Part shown: in pieces, positions 11,001 to 21,246 of the stretch | Numbering within the stretch: position 1 is the first letter of the stretch | How the letters are laid out: the number at the start of each line of letters is the position of its first letter | Origin: Sphaerulina vaccinii | Lineage: Eukaryota > Ascomycota > Dothideomycetes > Mycosphaerellales > Mycosphaerellaceae | Direction of reading: 5' to 3' | DNA length: 64,000 bases | Assembly (NCBI GenBank): GCA_022570795.1 | Contig: JAKUDP010000003.1 | Span: forward strand, 1,116,001-1,180,000 | The notes under the pieces: generated by a model | Told to the model about the DNA's origin: nothing | What the model saw: the letters and a program-made list of their open reading frames with translations, nothing else | Databases searched by the model: none | Program-made: the position numbers and the translations under genes

Positions 11001-11469
11001 TGCTGAGTGATTCACAGATGAAGTTGTCCTAGACGTTGCCGAACGTGGCTTTTGATGTCGGAGAGGCGCGAAGCAGATTGTCATATTGAAAGTGTTTGAG
11101 TGTTTCCCCACTTCTCCACCTTGATGGGCGGGAAATAGTTCTACCGACTATGAACGATGAGCCTGGTGAATGGTGAATGCTTATGCGGCACTTTCGTTCA
11201 CTGATTGAGACACCCGTAGCCCACCATATAACTTCATTGTCGCAGAGGAGGCGACAGAGATCACATATAGTAGGCGGATGCTTGTGTGAGGTGGCCGTGG
11301 CAGTCTGCTCATCGTGAGCTGGATTCCTTCACCATAAGGCTACCCTTGGTGTCCATCGGTCGAATCTCAAGTCCCTCGCGCGCCACTCTCATCGGGCTGC
11401 TTGCTGCTTGCTGCTGACTGTTCATGTTCAACGGACAGCCTCTGCCCTCGAAGAACATGCTGGACGTGT
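8033..11469. pseudogene. Long gene-poor stretch with probable decayed minus-strand coding DNA
   Basis: No frame exceeds about 115 codons over 3.4 kb. Several minus-strand islands nevertheless look protein-like, but in changing frames without clean splice junctions. Examples are about 11000-10820 (AGFHTLLVTYNWPGFQFELS), 10442-10119 (GYHITIYGDTRVRTFF), about 10100-10025 (DPQLEQFGLLNSNLPSVF), 9318-9010 (KFCSWNFESHSAIHP) and 9005-8840 (ADLGFGLFTVDSVTMRAG). They may be one or more degraded genes, or exons of a multi-intron gene that I could not assemble. I do not recognise a family. The strand and extent are approximate. Confidence 0.3.
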
Positions 11470-12644
11470 TCATGTTGCTGGCCGCCACCCAAGTGGGTTG
11501 GGTATATCCCTTCCAGCGCCGTCGGCCTCGTCTTTTGCAGCTCGTTTCGACTCCTTCCTTGTTCTCTGCTCTGCCAGCTCAAAGATAGCATACGTATGCT
11601 CCCACACTATCCTCGCCATTCCCATCTCGCGGTACTTTTGCAGCACTTGCTCATCTCCAGTCGAACTGCCATCCCAGTCGAGAAGGTATGCGCCGCCTCC
11701 AGGCTCGCCATTGAAGCCACGCATCACCGATAGTCCGTCAGGTACTGGTACCCCAACACCTCCCTTGCCAGAGGGATAGCACTTGCTTGTGATCTGGAAC
11801 AGATGGCGTTCGCCAGACTCCTGCACATTCAGTATCCAGGGGGTCATGACAGCATACATGACCTTGACGGCGAGTCGCACCGGGCCTGTAAGTGCGTTGG
11901 CAATTCCAGTCTTCACCGTGCCTGGATAGGAATGGCTGAATGACGTGCCTGGATATCGTTTGGCGAATTCTGCAATCATGAAGTCCGTCATGACTACACA
12001 ATGAGCTAGACATGCGTGAAGAGTGAAGTTGTGTTTGAGATCCAGATCATCTAGTCGCACATCTCCCTCAGACCCAGCAGCCAGAACAGTGATGACGCGT
12101 GATAGCTCGTTGTCGGCAGAGGCCTTCTCCAGACATGGCATCAATTTGAGGATGCATCTCATGCGCGCGTAGTAGTTCACAGACATTTTCCGGTCAATTC
12201 CTTCGATGGTTTCTGTTCTCCCCTTAAGAGTCATGTAACCGGCTGTGAGGAATAGACAATGTATCTTCGGCTCTCGTTCTCGAAGCTCTGCGCAAAGTTC
12301 ATCGACATGCCGCAGAAGAGTGATATCCCTCTGCAGGAAGATGGCCTTTCCGGTACTACTGCAAGTCAGCTGGGCGGCTCATTGCTGTCTGCCATTGCTT
12401 GACATTGATTAGACGGCTCATGCAGCAGAACATACTCATTGATTTCGTGCAGCTCATTGCATATCCTGTTGCCTTGCTCTTCACTTCTGCCCACGATGTA
12501 CGCCTTCGGTCGCATGGTCCGAAGAAATAGTTCTTTAGCAGTGCTCTCGCCGATTCCACCAGTTCCGCCGACAAAGACAGTGACGAGACCCTCAATGTCC
12601 TTGCATTGTGCATTGCTTTCGCGTACTGTGTTTATGTGCATCAT
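11470..12644 (-). CDS. Short-chain dehydrogenase/reductase-fold protein
   Basis: Two exons (12644-12436, 12358-11470) flank a 77-nt intron (GTATGT donor, TTGCAG acceptor); the product has 365 residues. The Rossmann dinucleotide-binding motif is clear near residue 25 (VFVGGTGGIGESTAKEL). The usual catalytic Tyr-x3-Lys is not visible at the expected place, where NFTLHACLAHCVVMT occurs. The same absence is common in a fungal SDR subgroup whose members end strand 6 with a PGTVKTGI-like motif, present here. Function in secondary metabolism or detoxification is only a guess. An in-frame ATG at 12740 gives a longer N-terminus; 12644 was preferred because it places the Rossmann strand at the usual distance. 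The C-terminus is charged. Confidence 0.8.
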
Positions 12645-13506
12645 CTCGCCGCCCAACCCTGATGAAATTAGCAAAAGCATGTGAGCGCCAGGATATGCAG
12701 ATTTCTGCCCACCATAGAGAAGAGATTCCATCAGAGACATGCGGCAGACGAGCGACCCGTCATGGGCGGAGATAGTTTTCTTTGACTAGGATCTCATGCA
12801 GTTCTGATCCAACCCGCGCGATGCGCTGGTCACTGTAGCTTCTTGGTCTTGCTTTTGAAGTTGTCGCGGAGTTCTTGTAATCTCCGCACTCTCTATGGCG
12901 GTTCGTGATCTGTGTATACGGTTGTCAAGTCGTCGGCTTCAGTCAGCGTACATCGCCGTCGCGTCGCTGTCCAAGAAGATCTCGTGGTTGATGTGGTGAT
13001 GATGATGAAGAAGTGGCAACATGAAGCACCCAGCTGCGATAATACTCGTTCATGACGAGCGTGGAATTGCTTTGATCGTGTCTTCGCGGAGCAGGGACAA
13101 TCACCATCAATAGTAGTGCTTCACGTTTTTGATTCTTCGCGTGGTCTTGCTGCTCCGATGCTCGATGTCTACCATGAGGCTGATCTCCAAGTCCCAGAGC
13201 GCTGATTGACTTTGGGACTTGAGGAACTGGTACCGTGAAAACACGAACATCACACGTGGGCTTTGCCGATTCGGGTCGAAACGTCATTGAGGCTCTGCAC
13301 GTCACCCGCATAAAATTACCGCTTGATCGTGACTCTGCATCAGGAAATCGTACATTAGCCTGGCATATGCCACAGCCTTGTTCCGACGTGGTCTTGCAGC
13401 TGAGGCAGTCACGAGCTGATCGTTCCTTCTTCAACTAAATAGGTGAAAGCAGAGTCGCATGAGAACGACCGATGGATATACTTCATTCTTCGGTATATCT
13501 ATTAAT
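12645..13506. other. Intergenic, no confident gene
   Basis: A 163-codon minus-strand frame at 12943-13434 starts MKKERSARDCLSCKTTSEQG, but most of it lacks coding character and no domain is recognised. The remainder holds the promoter of the SDR gene and the 3' end of the transporter gene. Confidence 0.4.
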
Positions 13507-15313
13507 CTATCGCTCCTTCAGCTTCCTCGTGGAGACAGCAGCCATCACGGAGCTCAGCGCTCCAATAAATAGACACACCCCTATCCCGCTCAAGCCCTCC
13601 GTAGAATGATGTTCATCAGGATGAGCATCCTTCGCCAACTCAGGACTCTTCCCAGGTTCAAGAATCGAGAACACAACCCAACTAATCGCCGTGCCCACAA
13701 ATTGCGGCAAAGTCGTATAAATGTTCAAAATTCCAAGATATATCCCACTCAACTCACCCGTAGAAGAGTGAGCGCCTCCAGGAGAGGATTGCGAAGAGTG
13801 GCGAAGATGAAGAGGTTCTTCCATTTCCAGATCGTTGGATGAGCGTCGACTTGATGGTGTTCGACTTCTTTCTTTGGTTGAGGGGAGTGTATGGCTGAGT
13901 CTTTCGATTTCGACGCCAATGTGCGTTCCACATGCGAAACTGCTAATCGCGCTGGGAACGCCCACTAGGGCCATGAGGAATGTAGCAAAGCCGACGGATT
14001 TGACTAAGGGTGCGAAGATCATGCAGCAGGTGAACATCACAGTTCCGAAGGTCCAGACATCAAGCAGACTAGGCTTGGTAAAGCGGAATTTGCTAGCGAC
14101 TCCCTCGAGGCTCTTGGGTGGTCGTGGTGTGAACTTCTCCGAAGTCGAGTCGTCTCCGGGACTGGTTACAAACCATGGCAGTACTATTGCTGTAGCGAAA
14201 CCGATCGAGGAGTGAATGATTAGTGCTGTGCTGCCAACTCGTCCGACTTGGCTGAGGGCATCGTCTGCTGTGGGAGGTGTTCCGTGAAGACCGTGGCGTA
14301 AGTAGATCTCCCCGACCCACGTACTGCCGTAGAACTGCGAGAATTAGCAAGTATCGACAGGTAATCAGGGACAAAGCTACTCACCATCAACGGGAACCAG
14401 CCTATCCATGCCCAGAATTGCACATTGCATATGTACTGAATTCGCTGCGGCACAAACAAAGCCCGATGGTAGATCTGATAGACGATAGCTGACAGAGTCT
14501 GATCGGATCCTGTTGTACCGCTCCCATCAGAAACCAGCACTCTCTCGCTGACTGCCCAGCAGTTCACGCCGAAAGTGAATACCATCATGAAAGCTGCAAA
14601 CGCGCAGACTTTCTTGAATTGTGTATCGCCAAACATAGGAGGTAGCCAGTAATTCAGATCCAGAGCACCAAATCCAAACACCAGAATATGTCCCAGCCCA
14701 ACCATCCTCGTCACCCACGCAGCGCCAATCTGCTGCTTCTCTACCGGCAGAGCATCGACCACGAGGGCCCGACACGTAGCTTGTGCAATGTTGATCACAA
14801 AGTCCAGCACGAAGATATCCACAATCGCAAGGGTAATCGTAATCTCCCGTCTCTGTTCACATTCAATCAGCTCTCCGCCCTCAACATCCCATACACCTCA
14901 GCCTTATGATAACTCACCCTCTCCTCAACATCCTTCCCCACCCCCGGAACCCACCACTCAACAATATCCATAGTCCACCCCAGGACCAAAAGACAAATCG
15001 CAACAGCCACAGTCCCTCCCACCATAAACGGTCTCCTTCTTCCATATTTCGACGTACTCTTATCACTGATCATGCCGATAATAGGCTGCATGATCAATCC
15101 ACTTAGAGGTCCAGCAATCCATACCAGTGACATACCACCTTTTGATAATCCTAAGGCGAGTAGGTAGGGTGTAGCGTAGGTTTGTTCAGTTCCCCAGCAG
15201 AATTGCAATCCTATCAGCGAGAAAGTGAGGAGGAAGAGACGCATACTTTCAGTGCTGCCGCGGATTCGAGGTTGGCCGGTCCACGAGACCGCATCGTTCG
15301 AGGAGACTGCCAT
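13507..15313 (-). CDS. GPH/SUT-family sugar transporter (major facilitator superfamily)
   Basis: Three exons (15313-14918, 14852-14385, 14334-13507) with introns of 65 and 50 nt give 563 residues. The N-terminus MAVSSNDAVSWTG leads into about twelve membrane segments. The cytoplasmic loop 2-3 signature DKSTSKYGRRRPF and the block FWAWIGWFPLMFYGSTWVGE (spanning the exon 2/3 junction) are typical of the sucrose transporter (SUC/SUT) and fungal alpha-glucoside proton symporter group. A Ser-rich loop of about 60 residues between late transmembrane segments is probably cytosolic. Expected role: proton-coupled uptake of sucrose, maltose or a related disaccharide at the plasma membrane; the substrate cannot be read from sequence. 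Confidence 0.88.
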
Positions 15314-15940
15314 GGTGGTGGTGTAATGTGGTGGTTCGAGGAGGAAAGAAAGTGAACTTCTTCCTCCTATTCGGGGTGCCGTAGGCCAGATGTGGTTGTT
15401 ACGGGCATCAGGACTATCCCTTGTCGTCTGTTATCGATCGAACATTCGTGTGGGCTGATGGTATCGATGTCTGCTCTTGCTTTGTCTGTCTGGCGCGGTG
15501 GTGCAGAAGTGTAAGCCGATGACGAGGCTGTTCGTTGCGCGACCGAGATGTGCTGGAGCAGGAGGTGGTTAGTTCATGTGAAACGAATGTTGGGATGTCG
15601 ACACTTTGCCATTTGAAAAGGCTATGAACGGAACCAACGTAAGGGAAGGGACAAGGCCATGGACAATGGGAAACGTGGTTAGTGGCTCAAGCGTGAGGCT
15701 TATTTCGCGTCCTCACGTGCAAGGATTACACTAAATTCACTCATACTCTTGACCCGATGTTAGCCAGAGATGATGATATGTCAGTCATTCATTGCTGTCA
15801 TGTCTAGTCTAGGGGCTCTAGGTATGATCTTGCGTAGTTCTCGTCACTTCATACATCGCACTCCTGGGGTATCGTTGAATTTATCTTATCCTGCCGCCTC
15901 CAATTGCCCTCTGTGCAAGCACTGTAGCACCGCATCGCCT
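15314..15940. other. Intergenic, nothing recognised
   Basis: This is the promoter region of the transporter gene and the 3' flank of the acyltransferase gene. No frame, repeat or RNA gene could be supported. Confidence 0.6.
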
Positions 15941-17218
15941 CTATTTGGGGAAGATGCGGTCGAGGATCTGCACGCATACTCTCCCGACCATTGCAGCAGC
16001 AGCAACGGGCCCGAATATGGAGAGGAACTCGATCGGATTCCTCATCTGGACTGAGGTATTGATGTATGGCGTCTTGAAGCTGTCCTGAGGTCCATCTTCA
16101 ATCACGACTGCAGCCTCATCTGCTGGGAATTTGCCCGTCTTCATGAACACATCCAAAAGCTCATCCTTCTCTCGCCATCGATCCACCACCCACTTGTACA
16201 TGGCATCCTTGTCGTCGAGTGGCAAATCTGAGACCTTGAACCTCCTCCAGTGCATATTCACGCTCTTAGGTGTTCGACCTTGGAAGTACACTGATCGTAG
16301 AGTGAAGATCTCGCCTCCATATCGTCCTGGCGGAACGCCCTCGTATCCTATCGTGACATCGTACAAGTACTCCACAGTGCCCTCTAGCTCTTTCAAGCAG
16401 AACTGCAGACCAGTACTCCTCGGTAGAACCTGATGCCGCATGTCTTCCATTCCAGATTTGTCCGCGAATGCCTTCGATTGAGCCCTGGTGTTTGGCGACA
16501 AGTTCGTCCCTTCCGGGAATATCATCAACCACATCGGATCCAGCTGCGCCTTGCCACTCTGTCCAACCATAGGTGCCGATCGTCTCGTCTTCAGCTTGTG
16601 CAATCTATACCGCATCCTGTCCTGATCCGTCGCCCATTTCCTGCTCATGAAGATGAATCCAAAAAGCTGCATGCCCGGTCCGATAGCAGGCACCCATTTC
16701 AAAGAATCCTTGAGAATGATATAGATGTGCCCATGCATAGGAATCGCGTTCGCGTACGCCGTCCACCAGAGATATAGCCAATCCGTATACAGCTGGTGAT
16801 TTGTGATCAAAACCATTCTGTTCCCGAAGTCAGTCTGTAGCATCCCGCTCGCATCTTGCTTGAGCAATCCTGCTACGCTCTTGTCGCCGGAAACTCGAAC
16901 GACAGTCGGACTCCACCACTGTGTCATAGTAGTGATCAACAGTCCGAAGAACGACTTTGTCATGGCTATCCAGGCGTAGAACCAGTCCTTATTGTAGAAG
17001 TACAGCGGTAGCCCGAGAAGCTGTGCGCCATGTATCGCGAAGCAGCATGCCGCAAAGTAAATGGCAAAGCCCACGATACGAAGCGTCTGCATCGCCGCGC
17101 CATGCTTAAGAGGCGGGATGACTCCATCTGGATCGTGGACAAAGGCATTGTGTTTCGGAGGTGAGGATGCTGGCACCTCAGTCGGTGGACCGACCTTGCG
17201 CTGCTTGAGCTCACTCAT
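15941..17218 (-). CDS. Lysophospholipid acyltransferase (LPLAT/AGPAT family)
   Basis: A single exon of 425 residues starts at ATG 17218 (MSELKQRK). The frame is open further upstream, but the extra segment lacks family character. The HX4D catalytic motif is N140-H-Q-L-Y-T-D146 and the substrate motif is F234-P-E-G-T. Membrane segments occur near residues 45-70, 85-110 and the C-terminus. The enzyme should transfer an acyl group from acyl-CoA to a lysophospholipid at the ER. The closest family layout is CST26/LCLAT1-type lysophosphatidylinositol or lysocardiolipin acyltransferases; the acceptor is inferred. It is divergently arranged with the NADH kinase gene, with 389 bp between starts. Confidence 0.87.
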   Translation of the reverse strand: MSELKQRKVGPPTEVPASSPPKHNAFVHDPDGVIPPLKHGAAMQTLRIVGFAIYFAACCFAIHGAQLLGLPLYFYNKDWFYAWIAMTKSFFGLLITTMTQWWSPTVVRVSGDKSVAGLLKQDASGMLQTDFGNRMVLITNHQLYTDWLYLWWTAYANAIPMHGHIYIILKDSLKWVPAIGPGMQLFGFIFMSRKWATDQDRMRYRLHKLKTRRSAPMVGQSGKAQLDPMWLMIFPEGTNLSPNTRAQSKAFADKSGMEDMRHQVLPRSTGLQFCLKELEGTVEYLYDVTIGYEGVPPGRYGGEIFTLRSVYFQGRTPKSVNMHWRRFKVSDLPLDDKDAMYKWVVDRWREKDELLDVFMKTGKFPADEAAVVIEDGPQDSFKTPYINTSVQMRNPIEFLSIFGPVAAAAMVGRVCVQILDRIFPK

Positions 17219-17607
17219 CGTGGTAATGGTAGGTAGGCGGCACTCTGATGGTGATGTCGGTGGATATTCTGCTGAGCGTCGCCGCTGTAAGGTGGATGCT
17301 ATGACATGTCGTGTGAAGTGATCAGGCGACAGAGTGATTCTGTCTGAGAAAGGGAAGGGAATGGAAGAGAAACAACTTGACCTTAATGCAAAGTGCACAC
17401 GTGGGGCAGACTTTGACGTGATGGATCTGAGCGGAAGGAGCTCTCAAAGGTCAGCTTCTTTCTTCGTGCATGTGTGGATGTGTCAGCACCTCGTTCTCGG
17501 ATTTCGCTTCATCTCGCAGCTGACAAGATCTCTCACACATCCCACTACCGCCAAGCCAATCGCATTAACCACACGCGTCTGTGTAGCGCTGGCTTGACGA
17601 TGGGAGC
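17219..17607. promoter_or_regulatory. Shared divergent promoter region
   Basis: The 389 bp between the starts of the acyltransferase (minus) and NADH kinase (plus) genes must hold both promoters and leaders. No TATA box or known operator stands out. Confidence 0.5.
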
Positions 17608-18909
17608 ATGAGAGCGACTCTGCGATGTTGGCGATGCATTCGAACGCCAACACGATGCTTTTCGACCTCGATACCGCGACGTGAAGTCCGCAGCATTGCG
17701 GAGCTGCCAGATCGCGTCCATCCTAGATTCCAAGAAACGAAGAGTCATGATTTACTGGCATTGGAATGGCCGTCACCACCACGGAACGTTCTCATTGTCA
17801 GGAAAGACGACAATGCCGAGTGCCATAGAGCAGCAGTAGAATATGCGAATCATGTTCACGATGTATACCCAGGTACCTCAGTCATCCTGGAGCCATATTT
17901 GGCGCATCGAATACACGAAGAGCTGCCTTTTCCGATCTATGCCTCCAATGGCGAAGGCAACCCTGCGTATGAGAAGAAGGTCGACTTGACCTCGACCTTT
18001 GGCGGTGATGGCACTATCCTTCACGCCGCCTCCCTGTTCGCGACAGCCAAAAGTGTGCCACCAGTATTGTCCTTCAGCATGGGAACGCTAGGATTCCTGG
18101 GCGAATGGAAGTTCGCTGAGTACAAGCGAGCATTCAGAGAGATGTACATGTCCGGCGCACCCTCCACGGTTCCAGCGAAGAGCACAGACGAGCCAGAGCA
18201 GAAGGAGAGATCTCGCGCCTGGACTGAAGCTCGTGGCAAGGCTATGGGCGTCTCGCGCAGCTCTCGAATTCTTCTCCGGAACAGGCTGCGTATTGGCATA
18301 TTCAACTCCGAAGGCAAGCGACTTCCTCACGAGCCACCCTTTGCTCACACGGACAATAAGTGTGAAGACATCTTTGCACTGAACGAAGTTCTACTACATC
18401 GTGGAGCTCTACCTCACTTGGCGCATATCACGATCCTGATAGGCTCAGCGCCACATCAGAAGACATTGACTACAGCTATCGCCGATGGTTTCTTGGTCTC
18501 CACGCCAACTGGTTCTACAGCTTACAGCTTATCAAGTGGCGGGTCCATCGTCCATCCTCTGGTCTCATCAATCCTCTTGACGCCCATCTGTCCCCGTTCA
18601 CTGTCTTTCCGACCTCTGGTGCTTCCAGCGAACACACCAATCACACTTCGAATCGAAAAGCAGAACCGTGGCAAGGAAATCGAGGTTTCCGTCGATGGTG
18701 TACGACGACAGGAAGGTTTAAAGGCAGGCATGGAAGTTAGAGTCGTGGGCGAAGAAGTACGATCTGCGAACGCTCATGGAGCGAGAGACTGGCTGCGAGG
18801 CGTACCTAGTATTGTACGGTCTGGCGGTGCTGGAGATGGACAAGATCACTGGGTAGGAGGGCTGAACTCGTTGCTGAAGTTCAATTATCCCTTTGGAGAA
18901 GATGGATGA
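17608..18909 (+). CDS. POS5: Mitochondrial NADH/NAD kinase (POS5-like)
   Basis: A single exon of 433 residues. It phosphorylates NADH or NAD to supply mitochondrial NADPH. The catalytic GGDGT motif is at residues 132-136 (FGGDGTILHAAS), preceded by the substrate region. NEVLLHRG and the GSTAYSLSSGGSIVHP block are the conserved NAD-kinase motifs. The N-terminus (MRATLRCWRCIRTPTRCFST) is rich in Arg and Ser without acidic residues, a typical mitochondrial presequence, which supports POS5 rather than the cytosolic UTR1 type. A charged insert (about residues 190-215) is unlike yeast Pos5. Its 3' end lies 45 bp from the end of the convergent small secreted protein gene. Confidence 0.9.
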   Translation: MRATLRCWRCIRTPTRCFSTSIPRREVRSIAELPDRVHPRFQETKSHDLLALEWPSPPRNVLIVRKDDNAECHRAAVEYANHVHDVYPGTSVILEPYLAHRIHEELPFPIYASNGEGNPAYEKKVDLTSTFGGDGTILHAASLFATAKSVPPVLSFSMGTLGFLGEWKFAEYKRAFREMYMSGAPSTVPAKSTDEPEQKERSRAWTEARGKAMGVSRSSRILLRNRLRIGIFNSEGKRLPHEPPFAHTDNKCEDIFALNEVLLHRGALPHLAHITILIGSAPHQKTLTTAIADGFLVSTPTGSTAYSLSSGGSIVHPLVSSILLTPICPRSLSFRPLVLPANTPITLRIEKQNRGKEIEVSVDGVRRQEGLKAGMEVRVVGEEVRSANAHGARDWLRGVPSIVRSGGAGDGQDHWVGGLNSLLKFNYPFGEDG

Positions 18910-18954
18910 GGTTTCATCTACAATGGCATCTGCTCGCAATCCAATGCATTCCAT

Positions 18955-19285
18955 CTAACTGCAATGAGCTCTGCCATTGAGTCCTCCAACATAAGGCACA
19001 CATCCATGATCCTGAACCTTGCATGGGAAGTCCTGGCGCATGTCAGCCAAACTCCAGCATCATGTCGACGAGATGACATACCTGCGAGCACAAATGCGAC
19101 TGTCCTCCTGGCTGACCAGTAGCTTCATTTCCTATTGGTCTGCAGACTCCATCTCCTCCAGGCGTCTTGCCGCAATCCTAACAGGTTCAGCCTAAGCGAT
19201 TACTTGAGAGCCGAAAAGTGACTGAGCTTACCCAGGCCACTGCCAAAGGAGAGAGGAGAGCGAAAATGGTAATGAAGAACTTCAT
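18955..19285 (-). CDS. Small secreted cysteine-rich protein, 75 residues (candidate effector)
   Basis: Three short exons, each phase 0: 19285-19232, 19177-19082 and 19032-18955, with introns of 54 and 49 nt (GTAAGC...TTAG, GTATGT...CCAG). The signal peptide is MKFFITIFALLSPLAVAW. The mature part has six Cys in about 57 residues: DCGK, GVCRP, HLCSQ, FPCKV, HGCVP and HCS at the C-terminus, a pattern suited to three disulfides. Gly-rich segments (TPGGDG, GQPGGQ) separate them. No homologue is recognised. Secreted proteins of this size and Cys content are often effectors or antimicrobial proteins, but that is inference. A TATA box (TATATAG) sits about 63 bp upstream of the start. The exons are too short to be found by ORF length alone. 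Confidence 0.78.
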
Positions 19286-19347
19286 GGTTGCTGGAAATAT
19301 ATGGGGCAACAGATGAGTTGGGAAGTGAAATGAGACGAGGAGATCTC

Positions 19348-19354
19348 TATATAG
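19348..19354 (-). promoter_or_regulatory. TATA box of the small secreted protein gene
   Basis: TATATAG lies 63-69 bp upstream of ATG 19285 in an otherwise mixed-composition region. The spacing suits a short 5' leader. Confidence 0.5.
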
Positions 19355-21246
19355 GGAGGCATACTTACGGGTCGTCTAACCACGTCGTCGCTATCAAATG
19401 CCAAAGTTGTTCGGCACAAGTTCGCAGGCGCATCAGATACCTATTGATGTTCCGATGGATTCATGAAAGACCCATACTCCTCAGTACTCTAGTCCAATGG
19501 TGCTTGCTCCAAGATCTTGGCTGACAGAGGTGAATCAGGAGCGATGCCATTTGCCATCCAAATCGTAAGATGCATGTCTGCCTCTCCCACGATATCTGTT
19601 CCCATATCATGTGAGAGGCATCACCGCTCGTTGAACATCGTGGCGATCATTGGCGTAGATTTGATATTGTTGTCGCGATCGTTCGCAAGGCTGCATAATA
19701 GACTTATTTGTCGTCCATTCACGCATTTGAGCAGGAGGGGACTCTCTTTCTCGAGTAGGGCGATACATCTGGATTGGCCAAGCGTCTTGCACTAGACAGC
19801 TGGCGGTTTAGAGATTGGTCTCTTGGTGAAACATGTTAGGAGATCCGATCCTGGTACTTGGTTTTGGCGCCGGCACATACTCCGTGTTTCGTATCAGTCA
19901 GCGAATTGGTAAGATCTCTCACCTATGTTGCAGACGTCAAATGTGAGGCGGTGCTCAGGACGTTGTGTATAGCTACTCATGAGCCGTCTTAAATAGATCG
20001 TGCCTTGGTTGCTCGTTCCGGTGCTTGAGTTGTTGATCCTCAACATGGCCTGCACTGCAGGATAGCCGCCGTAGAGTCCTATCATGTTACCAAAATCGTG
20101 ATGTAAGGAGAAGTTGTTGTGTAATCCTTTGACACCTAGTATAAATCTTGGCATTCTTGGTGTAGGCCCGAAATGAAGCTTTCCGTGCGGAAACATGGCA
20201 GGGATGCTTATACGAACGCATGAGAGTACACGAATAGCACTAATCATGCCAATGCCGCCTTGCAGCCTCCATCGTTGGCGCGGTTATGGAGATTCAGCTG
20301 TCTTATAGCAGCCAGTCGTCGTGGTGAAGTGGCTGGGTACCTGATCTTGTATGCGCTGTGGCAGTGGTGGCCATGAAACTTGGTCACCTGCGAGAAAAGC
20401 TGGAGGTGATTAGAAAACTGGTGAGGTCCAGGATGAGGCGTTTGCATATGATAGAGTTCGGACTACCACTTGCCCGCGCTAGCAGGATGATGCTGGCTGA
20501 AAGCGTCGAAATAGCAAAGCTTGTCCAATGATATGTCCGCGGCGTGATATTTACAGCCATACCGACAGCATTATCGCGGTCTTCAATATGACACGAGTAG
20601 TGGTTGTTGTCGCTGCTGTGTAGGCGAGAAGAAGATCGTTATGTCGCGTGGAAGAAGGCCCAGGAAACAGGACTCGTGCGAGCGATGAATGGTTCTGCTC
20701 CGAAACGGCGCCAGTGAAAGCCGGATCTCCCTCCGTCGTCATCGTCCACTCTCCCTCATCACAGCTGCTTGCGTGCATTCATCAAAACTCGGCGGGAGCG
20801 GGAGTGTGTTATACATAGTTGTACATATCCTTCCCGCATTATTTTATGTCATTAACCACTGCAGAAAACGGCTAGTCATCTGGCCGGGATTCTTCTTCCA
20901 ATGCCCACCAGCTTTGCGTATGCTTTCCTGCAGCAGACAGTCGTCGAAGCATGCGGCAGTTTGGTGGTCTGAGAGCTTGAGCTAGAGAGAGATGGGTGCG
21001 GGCGCCTGAAGAAGACTCAACCTCACATCTCACTTCTGGCCATATTCACAGGAAACGAACCTCACCTGTTGGTATGCTGGTCCGGACTTGAACTGCCAGG
21101 ATTGCTGGGTGCGTCCACGCGCAGATTGGATTAGAGCTGTAGCTGGTCCATTGTCCGCATATTATCACTCCAACGAAGGCCGCCACTTTCCGCGCCTGCC
21201 TCGACTGACTGACTGGGCGAGTACGATCTGCAGCGGCCAGGGAGTC
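19355..21246. other. Long intergenic stretch, one weak gene candidate
   Basis: A minus-strand frame at 20247-19894 contains protein-like sequence (LHNNFSLHHDFGNMIGLYGG). It ends at a GTGAGA donor that could be spliced over 72 nt to a short exon ending near 19796. No start, signal peptide or family could be established. The rest (about 20250-21246) holds the promoter and leader of the PH-LRR gene, with no other feature seen. Confidence 0.35.

Noticed and set aside
12943..13434. 163-codon minus-strand frame starting MKKERSARDCLSCK
   Set aside because: The first 15 residues slightly resemble a small membrane-protein motif (DCLxC), but the rest has no coding character and no exon could be joined.
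17219..17398. Sixty-residue N-terminal extension of the acyltransferase
   Set aside because: The open frame extends upstream, but the segment is not family-like and lies in the divergent promoter; MSELKQRK at 17218 is the better start.
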